Shown: in pieces, positions 34,293 to 42,125 of the stretch
How positions within the stretch are numbered: position 1 is the stretch's first letter
Layout: every line of letters begins with the position of its first letter
Source of the DNA: Cytophagales bacterium
Lineage (GTDB): Bacteria; Bacteroidota; Bacteroidia; Cytophagales; Cyclobacteriaceae
Length of the DNA: 64,000 nucleotides
NCBI GenBank assembly: GCA_033344775.1
Contig: JAWPMT010000005.1
Span: 1,533,501 to 1,597,500, forward strand
Direction of reading: 5' to 3'
Notes under the pieces: generated by a model
The model's input: the letters and a program-made list of their open reading frames with translations, nothing else
The model's database searches: none
Told to the model about the DNA's origin: nothing
Translations under genes and position numbers: made by a program

Positions 34293-37200
34293 TTACTCTT
34301 TCAACTTTTTCGTAATCACAGGCATCATCATTCCTCGATCTTCGTGTCGCAAGATATGACAATGGTAAACCCAGATGCCTACCCGATCTTGATTGTCATT
34401 CACTGTGATATTCGGATATGTATCACCTTGCTGTTCGGGCACATTGAACCAATACCGTACCCGAACAAATCCATGCGCGGGAATCACAATCGTATCCCAC
34501 CAATTGCCCACAATTCCTGGTACTTGCATGGAACTTTGGAATATATCACCCGGCTTGGCGTCAGCCCAGGACTTCCGTTTCGTCTCTTCACCTTCAGCCA
34601 TGACCGACTTCATGTACCAGTCGAATTTCTTGCCATTGTCCTTACTCATGTAAGCCAGTTGGCCGACTTCCACCACAAAAAATGGATTGATATGGATATG
34701 AAAAGGGTGACTTACATCGGAGTTATTGATCAACAACCACTCCTCCGCTGATTGGGCCCGAGGTAATCCCGGATCAACCTTCTTAAGATCAAGCACCTGA
34801 TAATTTTTATTACTCGCCTTTTGATTAACAATCGCAGTAGCATCGTCCTTTAATCCAGTGACCTTTTCCCAGGTCGGGCTGCTTGGATTTACGACATCAC
34901 TGAAAGAAAATTCACCTGTACTTCCATTAAATTCGATGGTTTTATAATAACTAGGATTAACAAAATACCAGTTCTTCTCCGTAGTAAGACCTCCTGGCAT
35001 GTAGTTCTCACTTGGATAAAGTGTTCCTGCAGTTTTATTGAACGTGAAAGAATATCCACTATCCGCGAGTGACTGTGAATCGTGTATGCCATGCTCATTG
35101 TCTAAAAGTTCCCTAGGTGAGCTGTAACTTTTTGCTACCAGGCCCGGCGCTACAGGATTTCCAATGGGGTCATTGAGTTCGAAAAAACGACCATTCAAAG
35201 TAAATTGATTGGAATGCGCCTTGGCAGTATGCTCATTGGTGACTTTTTGTATTCCAATCCCTAAACCTGAGACATCAAAGACAACAGGCCTGGATTGGAG
35301 AACATCCTTCTTCCGATCAATGTTGCTCACATAGGAAGGTGGTTTATCCCAGTTCGTTGGCGCAATTCCTTTCAGCGTCGCTCTGGTTGGCATTTTTGGC
35401 ACATATCGAGGCGTTTTCACTTCTGTAACCTCAGCAGTCACCAACCTTCCTGCTGGGACAGCTACTCCGAATGCTGCCGGTTTCCAATCACCAGCAGTGC
35501 CAACAATATCCGAAGGAACGGTAGGAAAAGTAATGTCTAAAAAGTAGTCGTCAACCACTTCGGCTTTCATATTGGGCACCACATTAAACTGATAATCCCA
35601 TGCCTTATTTTTCGCACCTTTCCATCGATGTAGATATCCCAAATAATTGATGGTTGAGGTATCGGTATTGGGTGCGAACAAATAAGGATTATGCTTATTG
35701 CTGGCAATGTATGGCCAGAAGCGAGGCTTATCAGGCGTCTCCGAGTTAAAGATCGGTATACCATGCTTATCCTTGATATACAAATTTTTGATATTGTAAT
35801 TTTTGAACAACACATATGTACCGGGTTTTGGTAATTGGACCAGGAAATCAGAACGATTTCCCGGAGCAAGCAATGCGGGCTGTTCGGCAGTTATTTCAAT
35901 GGGTTCAGCCAGTGTGATACCGTCTACGGCAACCAGGTGAATTGGCGTGGATATCCAGGAATTATCCAATGAATCATAGCGACCTAACCAGATATGAGCG
36001 AATGCACGGTGGTTTGTTCCTGCATTGACCAGTCGCCACCGCTCTAGCTGACCTGCTTCAAAAGAGATGTTGGGATTAGACTCTCCATTAACTGTCAAAT
36101 CCAAGGTTGTCTTACCAACAATGGTGGTATCTCCTTTTCTATTGCCTTCACCTAAATTAAATCCATAATTGGAGATCTCCTGAATTGAGAAGACACGTTC
36201 ATGATTCAATTTCCAGGTTTCATAAGCAGGTATATCTGCTGGATTCTCTGGATATGGAACTAACGAATTAGTATTATTCTCTTCGATGATGATGGTCCCA
36301 GCCATGCCATTTTCAACCTGTGCAGCCGTTGCTCCATGCTTATGAGGGTGAAACCAATGAGTTCCTGGCAAGTGGTCTTCTGGTATCTTGTATTGATAAT
36401 TCCATTTGCCCCGCTTAATCCCCTGATCAGCTACAGAATATTTATTCAAATCTTCTGCACTTGTCACCGGAGCATCCGTATCAGGCGCGTCGTAGGTCGT
36501 TGTATCCCCTTCAGGTACAATTACAATGGTAACATCGTCTTTTGAAGGGTCCACATGTAATCCATGAACATGGAGATTGGTATTATCCAAATTATGCGGA
36601 ACATTGATCTCACCGTGCAATGGGGCCTCTGCCAGCTCCTCATCCTCTAGCAAACGATCACCATGTAATTTTTCGAACTGCTGTAAAACAGGACTTGTTT
36701 CTTTATCCAGTTTGTTGATGATCCCTACTTCCACCAAATCACCAGGACTGAACCTTAAAATGGGTCCGGAAATCATATCAATACCCTCAGCCAATCCATA
36801 GGCACGCGTCCAGATGGAGTCACTTTTAGCTCCTGTTACCTGATCGGTTCGAGCAAACTGAGAATAGATGGTGGTTTGCAGGTGATTCCCTTTTGCCACA
36901 ACATTTTGAGGGATCTTTCTGATCTCCTTCAAATAGAAAGTGCTTCGTGCTTTGAAATAAAGTTTGCAGGAGTAGGCGACGTTTAATTGTACATATCCTG
37001 TTTTAAAGGGTCCATATTTATCGTCGATCGTCAATTGCATCGTATCGACCACCGCTCCGGACTTATCTGAAACTCGAACATCCAACGTGACATCTGCTGA
37101 GCTGATATCATTAAAGAATGCCACTTGTACACGACCAGGCTTGGTCGTCTCTATCACAAGTTCAAACGTGGAATCCGCATTGATCTTATGCCCATGAAGT

Positions 37201-37433
37201 GACTCATCATAAATAGAAGCTGGTTTTTTGGCCCATTCAATCTTCTCAAAGTTCGAAGAACCTGTTGGCATAACGATTGTAGGGTCAGCCACAGTGAAAT
37301 CCGAAATGGCATATGACGTAAACTTTGGAGCGAACGTAGTACCATCGTCGGGAGCAGGCTCTTTAGCACACCGTATGAACAACAGCGTCAGGCAAAAAAA
37401 GACTGATCCATAAGTTAGTCTGGTAAATTTCAT
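34293..37433 (-). CDS. very large multicopper oxidase lipoprotein
   Basis: The start chosen is ATG 37433 because it opens a lipoprotein leader (LTYGSVFFCLTLLFIRC). The protein has about 1046 residues, almost double a normal laccase. An extra domain of about 200 residues (YAISDFTVADPT to KEIRKIPQN) precedes the oxidase. Copper motifs: NLHVHGLHV near 295, THWFHPHKHGAT near 370, HPFHIHINPF near 918 and VYHCHILRHEDRGMMMP near 1033. All four are complete, so it should be active. The long insert between motifs 2 and 3 is unusual. It may oxidise phenols, metals or bilirubin-type compounds. A start-codon hairpin and a terminator frame it. Confidence 0.85.
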   Translation of the reverse strand: MKFTRLTYGSVFFCLTLLFIRCAKEPAPDDGTTFAPKFTSYAISDFTVADPTIVMPTGSSNFEKIEWAKKPASIYDESLHGHKINADSTFELVIETTKPGRVQVAFFNDISSADVTLDVRVSDKSGAVVDTMQLTIDDKYGPFKTGYVQLNVAYSCKLYFKARSTFYLKEIRKIPQNVVAKGNHLQTTIYSQFARTDQVTGAKSDSIWTRAYGLAEGIDMISGPILRFSPGDLVEVGIINKLDKETSPVLQQFEKLHGDRLLEDEELAEAPLHGEINVPHNLDNTNLHVHGLHVDPSKDDVTIVIVPEGDTTTYDAPDTDAPVTSAEDLNKYSVADQGIKRGKWNYQYKIPEDHLPGTHWFHPHKHGATAAQVENGMAGTIIIEENNTNSLVPYPENPADIPAYETWKLNHERVFSIQEISNYGFNLGEGNRKGDTTIVGKTTLDLTVNGESNPNISFEAGQLERWRLVNAGTNHRAFAHIWLGRYDSLDNSWISTPIHLVAVDGITLAEPIEITAEQPALLAPGNRSDFLVQLPKPGTYVLFKNYNIKNLYIKDKHGIPIFNSETPDKPRFWPYIASNKHNPYLFAPNTDTSTINYLGYLHRWKGAKNKAWDYQFNVVPNMKAEVVDDYFLDITFPTVPSDIVGTAGDWKPAAFGVAVPAGRLVTAEVTEVKTPRYVPKMPTRATLKGIAPTNWDKPPSYVSNIDRKKDVLQSRPVVFDVSGLGIGIQKVTNEHTAKAHSNQFTLNGRFFELNDPIGNPVAPGLVAKSYSSPRELLDNEHGIHDSQSLADSGYSFTFNKTAGTLYPSENYMPGGLTTEKNWYFVNPSYYKTIEFNGSTGEFSFSDVVNPSSPTWEKVTGLKDDATAIVNQKASNKNYQVLDLKKVDPGLPRAQSAEEWLLINNSDVSHPFHIHINPFFVVEVGQLAYMSKDNGKKFDWYMKSVMAEGEETKRKSWADAKPGDIFQSSMQVPGIVGNWWDTIVIPAHGFVRVRYWFNVPEQQGDTYPNITVNDNQDRVGIWVYHCHILRHEDRGMMMPVITKKLKE

Positions 37434-37461
37434 GTCTATGAAGTTGGTGTAAGTAGACATG
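37431..37461 (-). promoter_or_regulatory. hairpin over the oxidase start codons
   Basis: CATGTCTA (37431-37438) pairs perfectly with TAGACATG (37454-37461), 15 bases apart. Both ends contain an in-frame ATG of the oxidase (37433 and 37460), so the mRNA fold could hide either start codon. This is unusual enough to note as possible translational control. Confidence 0.45.
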
Positions 37462-37528
37462 AAAGTTAACCTGAAAAAAGGATTATTGATGATACAGGTC
37501 TGAGGGAAGTGAAATAATTATATGCCTA

Positions 37529-37558
37529 CAAAAAAGGCCAGCTCTAATGAACCGGCCG
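37529..37558 (-). terminator. terminator after DUF2892 gene
   Basis: On the minus strand, GGCC arms (extended imperfectly to six pairs) enclose a 14-base loop and are followed by TTTTTT. It sits just downstream of the DUF2892 stop. Confidence 0.6.
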
Positions 37559-37582
37559 TGGAAAAAACAACTGGTTGAGTAT

Positions 37583-37783
37583 CTAAGCCTTTCGAGTCCG
37601 TATCCTTAATGCAGCATACAAAGGGCAAAAATTAATAAAACCAGTTATGATAAAGATTACTGCCACAATAGAGAGGACAGTAAGCAAAACACCTCCTACT
37701 ACACCGAAGTACCACAAAGCGATGATGGCCGCCGCAACGATCAGTCGAATGATGCCATCCGTTTTACTCATATTCTTTTTCAT
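37583..37783 (-). CDS. DUF2892 (YgaP-type) membrane protein
   Basis: This small protein has 66 residues from MKKNMSKTDG; an ATG seven codons earlier is also possible. It has two membrane helices (IIRLIVAAAIIALWYFGVVGG and LTVLSIVAVIFIITGFINFC) and ends CPLYAALRIRTRK. This is the DUF2892 fold, found fused to rhodanese in YgaP and often next to rhodanese and persulfide genes in sulfur clusters. It is divergent from the DsrE gene, with a Crp-type palindrome between the two starts. A membrane role in sulfane-sulfur handling is inferred from context. Confidence 0.8.
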   Translation of the reverse strand: MKKNMSKTDGIIRLIVAAAIIALWYFGVVGGVLLTVLSIVAVIFIITGFINFCPLYAALRIRTRKA

Positions 37784-37831
37784 CTCTTTTCTTTTTTGAT
37801 TCAAAGATTGATGCTTAGCTTTTCATTGTCA

Positions 37832-37845
37832 GTGATCTTGATCAC
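37832..37845. promoter_or_regulatory. Crp/Fnr-type operator between DUF2892 and DsrE
   Basis: GTGATCTTGATCAC is a perfect palindrome with half-sites GTGA and TCAC spaced by six, exactly the Crp consensus core. It lies in the divergent promoter region, 33 bases before the DsrE start and 27 to 48 bases before the DUF2892 start candidates. Confidence 0.7.
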
Positions 37846-37878
37846 ACAAGCCAAGAATTTTATCAAAAGCTTATTTAA

Positions 37879-38391
37879 ATGAAATTTCTCTATCCGCTTC
37901 TATTGCTCTTTCCTGTATTATGCTCCGCTCAGAACTATCAATATCCATCAGTTCAGGGTTATGGAGCAGTGGTCAACTATGAAGGAGTATCCTTACCCTC
38001 CAATGGAGCTAAAATTGTGATCGATATGACCACCGCTAACCCAACCGAACAAGGCCATAGCCAATCCATGGATCGAGTAGCCCGACTGATCAACCTGTAT
38101 GGACTAGGAGGTGTTACACCCGAACAATTAGAAATTGTGGTGGTGGTGCATAGTGCGGCTTACAAAACGATCTTAAGTAATGAAGCTTACCGCAAGAGGT
38201 TTCGTGCAGACAACCCCGATCTGGATGCATTGAATACACTCACTGAAGCGGGAGTACAATTCATGGTTTGCGGTCAATCCATCAATGCTCGCCAGGTAGC
38301 TCTGGATGAGATCAATCCGAACGTCAAGCTGGCTATTTCGGCAATCACTACTTTAGTGGAGCATCAGCAAAAAGGATTTGCTTTACTATAA
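37879..38391 (+). CDS. secreted DsrE-family protein
   Basis: This 170-residue protein has a signal peptide (LLLLFPVLCSAQ) and a DsrE/DsrF-type sulfur-carrier fold: AKIVIDMTTANPTE, ARLINLYGLGGVTPEQLEIVVVVHSAAY, and the conserved cysteine in AGVQFMVCGQSINARQVA, which is the persulfide-carrying position in the family. Most DsrE proteins are cytoplasmic, and this periplasmic type is common in Bacteroidota sulfur clusters. It follows a Crp-type operator. Sulfur relay in the periplasm is the likely role, though the partner is not identified. Confidence 0.82.
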   Translation: MKFLYPLLLLFPVLCSAQNYQYPSVQGYGAVVNYEGVSLPSNGAKIVIDMTTANPTEQGHSQSMDRVARLINLYGLGGVTPEQLEIVVVVHSAAYKTILSNEAYRKRFRADNPDLDALNTLTEAGVQFMVCGQSINARQVALDEINPNVKLAISAITTLVEHQQKGFALL

Positions 38392-38402
38392 AGGCATTTA
38401 TA

Positions 38403-38669
38403 ATGAAAGAAGAAATACGCGCTTTTCTGAATGCTTTTGAAGAGGTATTTGATCGAGACTGGCAATACTCCAAAGAAATGATGGGCATCCGGGACTTATC
38501 TGAAAAAGATAAAGAACAGGACCGAGCCATGGGACTTGAATCGATAGAGGTGATTTCATCCGAAGGAACGTTCCTAAACCCGAATGTTGATGACGAAATC
38601 GAGGACTGGGGTAACCGCGGAGCACTGTTACAAGCTTATCGGCAATTGAAGGAATCATTAAACGATTAA
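38403..38669 (+). CDS. small acidic hypothetical protein
   Basis: This 88-residue protein starts 11 bases after the DsrE gene and so is probably co-transcribed. It is acidic and largely helical (MKEEIRAFLNAFEEVFDRDW at the start, EDWGNRGALLQAYRQLKESL at the end). I recognise no family. It has no signal peptide and no cysteine. The helix-rich pattern suggests a small binding partner. Confidence 0.6.
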   Translation: MKEEIRAFLNAFEEVFDRDWQYSKEMMGIRDLSEKDKEQDRAMGLESIEVISSEGTFLNPNVDDEIEDWGNRGALLQAYRQLKESLND

Positions 38670-38697
38670 GCTTGACATACACACCACAGCAGCAGTG

Positions 38698-39333
38698 CTA
38701 ATTGTTCACTTCTATCCAGCCCCGATGCAATTTCACAGTGCCCTCCATTTCAAGCTTTTTAAGCATCCGGGATATCGTCTCTCTGGCCGTCCCCAGCTCA
38801 TCCCCCAGTTCTTGATGGGTCGCTTTGATTTTCCCTGACCCGAGGGCTTTGGTCTTTTCATGCAAGTATTGCAACAGACGTTCATCCAGGCTCTGAAATG
38901 CCAGGGCATTGTAAGCATCAAGCAAATCATCGAATCGCTTTTGATACAGATCAAGAATAAAACCAGCAAAGGATGGATACTTTCGTTGCCATTCTTGCAA
39001 TACGGTCGATGGGATCAAGATGGCCGTAGAATCCTCTTCCGCAATGGCCTTTACCCGGCTTTTTATATCGTTCAATCCACAATTGATAGAAACAATACAA
39101 CTCTCCAAAGGATAGATATAATAAAGCAAAAGTTCCTTCCCTGCAGATTCATGTTTGACAACCTTGGCCAAACCTTGCAGCAATATGGGCACAGTCTTCA
39201 CATAACTGCCCTCTCTTAATATTTCGGTTCCTGCAGGTACATTCACCACTTGTGCTTTTGTAGCCAACTCTTCTTTCAAGGGTGATTCTCTGAAAAAGGG
39301 CAGCTGTAAAGAAAGGATGTCTTTTATATCCAT
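38698..39333 (-). CDS. Crp/Fnr-family transcriptional regulator A
   Basis: This 211-residue protein has an N-terminal cNMP-type sensor domain (VPAGTEILREGSYVKTVPILLQGLAKVV, then LLLYYIYPLESCIVSINCGL) and a C-terminal winged helix (HEKTKALGSGKIKATHQELGDELGTARETISRMLKKLEMEGTVKL). The sensor has two cysteines (SCIVSINC) in a place where relatives respond to oxidation, thiols or haem. It is divergent from a second Crp/Fnr gene with 64 bases between. It is a likely regulator of the sulfur genes. Confidence 0.88.
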   Translation of the reverse strand: MDIKDILSLQLPFFRESPLKEELATKAQVVNVPAGTEILREGSYVKTVPILLQGLAKVVKHESAGKELLLYYIYPLESCIVSINCGLNDIKSRVKAIAEEDSTAILIPSTVLQEWQRKYPSFAGFILDLYQKRFDDLLDAYNALAFQSLDERLLQYLHEKTKALGSGKIKATHQELGDELGTARETISRMLKKLEMEGTVKLHRGWIEVNN

Positions 39334-39397
39334 AAAAACCTAAATTGGAACTGGAATTAATCGGCGAAAGTTAGTTCAACACAAATTCATCATATCT

Positions 39398-40027
39398 ATG
39401 TCCGATCTGGTAACTCATTTTTTGGAAGCTCAGGATTTTGATCCGCAATTGGTAGAGGAGATCAAAACGATAGGAAGGCTGAAAAAAGCTACTGCCGGAA
39501 AAGTGATCATGAGTCCAGATCATCCAGGCACCGAAGTTCCGATGGTACTTAATGGTTTACTTAAGGTCGTTCGTCAAGAACCCAATGGCAAAGAAGTATT
39601 CCTGTATTACCTGGAAGGTGGAGAAACCTGTGCCATGTCGATCACATGTTGCCTGGAAGGGAAAATGGCCGCCATCAAATTAGTAGCGGAAGAAGATTCC
39701 ACCTTATGGATGATCCCCATGACCTACATGGACATATGGGTGGTAAAATATCAATCCTTCCGAAAATTTGTATTCTCCTCTTATCAGGCCCGTTTTGATG
39801 AATTGCTTTACACCATTGACAATGTCGTGTTCCACAAAATGGACGAGCGGTTATATCGGTATCTATTGGACACCAAGCAAGCGACCGGTTCTTTTGAGAT
39901 CCGAAAAACGCACGAACAGATCGCGAAAGAACTCAACACATCCAGAGTAGTGATTTCCCGACTGTTGAAGCAACTGGAACGTGAAGAAAAGATCGAGCAA
40001 CATCGTAATTTGATTGAGATTTTGTGA
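39398..40027 (+). CDS. Crp/Fnr-family transcriptional regulator B
   Basis: This 209-residue paralogue of the neighbouring regulator has sensor ATAGKVIMSPDHPGTEVPMVLNGLLKVV and LYYLEGGETCAMSITCCLEG, which carries three cysteines (C-x6-CC). The DNA-binding half is RKTHEQIAKELNTSRVVISRLLKQLEREEKIE. The two proteins share the G-L-x-K-V-V-x-x-E and S-R-x-L-K-x-L-E stretches. The C-rich loop differs between them, which suggests different signals. It heads the SulP and persulfide dioxygenase genes. Confidence 0.88.
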   Translation: MSDLVTHFLEAQDFDPQLVEEIKTIGRLKKATAGKVIMSPDHPGTEVPMVLNGLLKVVRQEPNGKEVFLYYLEGGETCAMSITCCLEGKMAAIKLVAEEDSTLWMIPMTYMDIWVVKYQSFRKFVFSSYQARFDELLYTIDNVVFHKMDERLYRYLLDTKQATGSFEIRKTHEQIAKELNTSRVVISRLLKQLEREEKIEQHRNLIEIL

Positions 40028-40106
40028 TGGCTTACTGAGAAAAATAAATTGCTTGTAATTTGGAAAATCCCCCGACCTAAGACCAAGGGCCTAAACTCCC
40101 GTAACA

Positions 40107-40130
40107 GATCGCCGCTTCGGCGGTCCGATC
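40107..40130. repeat. UUCG-loop hairpin downstream of regulator B
   Basis: GATCG and CGATC form outer pairs, CCGC and GCGG inner pairs, with a TTCG tetraloop and a 2-base bulge. There is no T-run after it. The preceding GTAA and the GATCGC core echo the 32-bp palindromes at 3280 and 32421. Confidence 0.55.
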
Positions 40131-40263
40131 GATGCCTCGCGAAGACAGGAGATTTTATAACACTTTCCTTAAGTTGACTGCTATGCCTTTTAAGAGAGAT
40201 TCCTTCTAATTCAAAGTTTTTGAAATCAATTATCAGCCTCCAAAAGCCAGGTTATCTTCCAGT

Positions 40264-40277
40264 GTCACAATTGTTAC
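40264..40277. promoter_or_regulatory. Crp/Fnr-type operator upstream of SulP
   Basis: GTCACAATTGTTAC has half-sites GTCA and TTAC spaced by six bases, 52 bases before the SulP start. It belongs to the set at 31350, 37832 and 42063. Confidence 0.6.
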
Positions 40278-40329
40278 GACCATCTGCTTGTTAGGGCATT
40301 ACTTTTGAGCGACATTTATAACACCCCGA

Positions 40330-42045
40330 ATGACGTTCCTGCACAAAATATTCCCCATTACCTATTGGCTTACCCATTACAAAAAGGCCGATTTAGGAAA
40401 CGACCTGTTTGCGGGAATCACAGTAGGAATCATGCTCATACCTCAGGGCATGGCCTATGCCTTGATTGCGGGTCTGCCACCGGTTTATGGCCTCTATGCA
40501 TCCATCGTACCTCAGTTGATCTACGCCATATTTGGAACATCCCGGCAGCTTTCTGTAGCTCCGGTGGCCATGGACTCTTTGTTAGTAGCCACAGGTGTCG
40601 GTGTATTGGCGACCGAAGGAACCGACACTTACATTGGCTTTGCGATTCTGCTGGCCTTTTTCATGGGTGCTTTTCAATTGTTGCTCGGTATTTTCCGAAT
40701 GGGATTCATCACCAACCTCCTAGCCAAGCCTGTGATCAGTGGTTTTACTTCAGCGGCAGCGATCATCATTGGGCTCAATCAACTGAAATATCTGCTAGGC
40801 ACGGAGATTGAAAAAAGTAGCCAATTCTTTCAACTCGTATTCAATGCCTTCAAGCAAGTAGATCAAACTCATTTATTGACTCTATTGATTGGAATAAGTG
40901 GCATTATCATCATCAAAGGCATCAAAAGGATCAATCCACGCATCCCAGGGGCATTAGTCGCGGTAACGTTTGGGATCTTGTTAGTTTATCTGATGCAATG
41001 GGATCGGGAAGGAGTTTCCATCGTAGAAAGCATACCTGGAGGGCTTCCTCCATTTCAATTCCCTAACTTTTCACTGGGTCAGTTTGCCCAATTGATCCCT
41101 CTGGCTCTCACCATCAGTATCGTTGCATTCATGGAAGCTTTTTCCGTGGCCAAAGCCATTGAAAGCAAAAGAAAAGACTATAAAGTGGTAGCCAACCAGG
41201 AATTAATCGCACTAGGAGCATCTAACGTAATAGGATCACTCTTCCAGACCTACCCTGTGACGGGTGGTTTTTCACGATCGGCAGTCAACCATCAAGCTGG
41301 AGCGAATACACCCTTATCCTCAATGATTAGTGCGATATTGGTAGGACTCACTTTACTGTTCCTGACACCCCTCTTTTACTACTTGCCACACGCCATTCTT
41401 GCCTCCATCATCATGGTTGCAGTCGGAAGCCTGATCGATCTTAGATACGCCCGTAAGCTTTGGAAAGAAAACAAACTGGAATTTGCGCTTTTGCTCATTA
41501 CTTTTCTTGTCACACTCAATTTCAGCATGGTCCCCGGTATTGTAAGTGGTGTGGTGGCCTCCATCCTATTGTTACTATATCGGGCTGCTTACCCACATAT
41601 CGCTGAATTGGGCAGACTTCCTGAACAAACGGAATTCCGAAACATTAAACGATTCAATGAGCTAGAGACCTGGGAGGATAAAGCCATTCTAAGGGTAGAT
41701 GCTCCGCTGACCTTTATCAATATTCAATTTGTAAAGTCCTACATAGAAGAAGTATTGATCGATCGACCCGAGATCAAGACTTTAGTCATGGATGCTTCGG
41801 CAATAAGTCAGGTCGATGCTTCGGCCATTGAGGAACTTTCTGTTCTATTGCTTGATTTAAGAAACCAGGGTAAGGTGTTGTTGCTCACCGACGTAGTGGG
41901 ACCGGTCCGTGATACTTTATTTAAAACGGGACTGATCGACCAAATTGGCACCGCCAACATTTTCCTTACATTGAATGATGCACTTGAAGCTAGTAGCGAA
42001 AAAGAATATCTTCGCCGTGAAGATGCTCTTCAGCATGAAGAATGA
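40330..42045 (+). CDS. SulP-family anion transporter with STAS domain
   Basis: This 571-residue protein has the SulP layout: about twelve to fourteen membrane helices, including the signature GMAYALIAGLPPVYGLYASIVPQLIYAIFGTSRQLSVAP, and a C-terminal STAS domain (residues about 455-555) with VMDASAISQVDASAIEELSVLL. Full length. SulP proteins move sulfate or other anions with protons, sodium or bicarbonate. Next to a persulfide dioxygenase, it may export sulfite or import sulfate; its direction cannot be read from sequence. It is preceded by a Crp-type site 52 bases upstream. Confidence 0.88.
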   Translation: MTFLHKIFPITYWLTHYKKADLGNDLFAGITVGIMLIPQGMAYALIAGLPPVYGLYASIVPQLIYAIFGTSRQLSVAPVAMDSLLVATGVGVLATEGTDTYIGFAILLAFFMGAFQLLLGIFRMGFITNLLAKPVISGFTSAAAIIIGLNQLKYLLGTEIEKSSQFFQLVFNAFKQVDQTHLLTLLIGISGIIIIKGIKRINPRIPGALVAVTFGILLVYLMQWDREGVSIVESIPGGLPPFQFPNFSLGQFAQLIPLALTISIVAFMEAFSVAKAIESKRKDYKVVANQELIALGASNVIGSLFQTYPVTGGFSRSAVNHQAGANTPLSSMISAILVGLTLLFLTPLFYYLPHAILASIIMVAVGSLIDLRYARKLWKENKLEFALLLITFLVTLNFSMVPGIVSGVVASILLLLYRAAYPHIAELGRLPEQTEFRNIKRFNELETWEDKAILRVDAPLTFINIQFVKSYIEEVLIDRPEIKTLVMDASAISQVDASAIEELSVLLLDLRNQGKVLLLTDVVGPVRDTLFKTGLIDQIGTANIFLTLNDALEASSEKEYLRREDALQHEE

Positions 42046-42062
42046 GTGGATAATCGTTCAGC

Positions 42063-42076
42063 GTAACGAATGTTAC
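42063..42076. promoter_or_regulatory. Crp/Fnr-type operator upstream of persulfide dioxygenase
   Basis: GTAACGAATGTTAC is a perfect palindrome (GTAAC arms, 4-base centre), i.e. GTAA and TTAC half-sites spaced by six. It sits 49 bases before the gene start, the same spacing as the SulP site. Confidence 0.7.
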
Positions 42077-42125
42077 ATTATCCGGCAACGTACTTACGTA
42101 CAATTGCAAAAGAATTGATAGCGAT

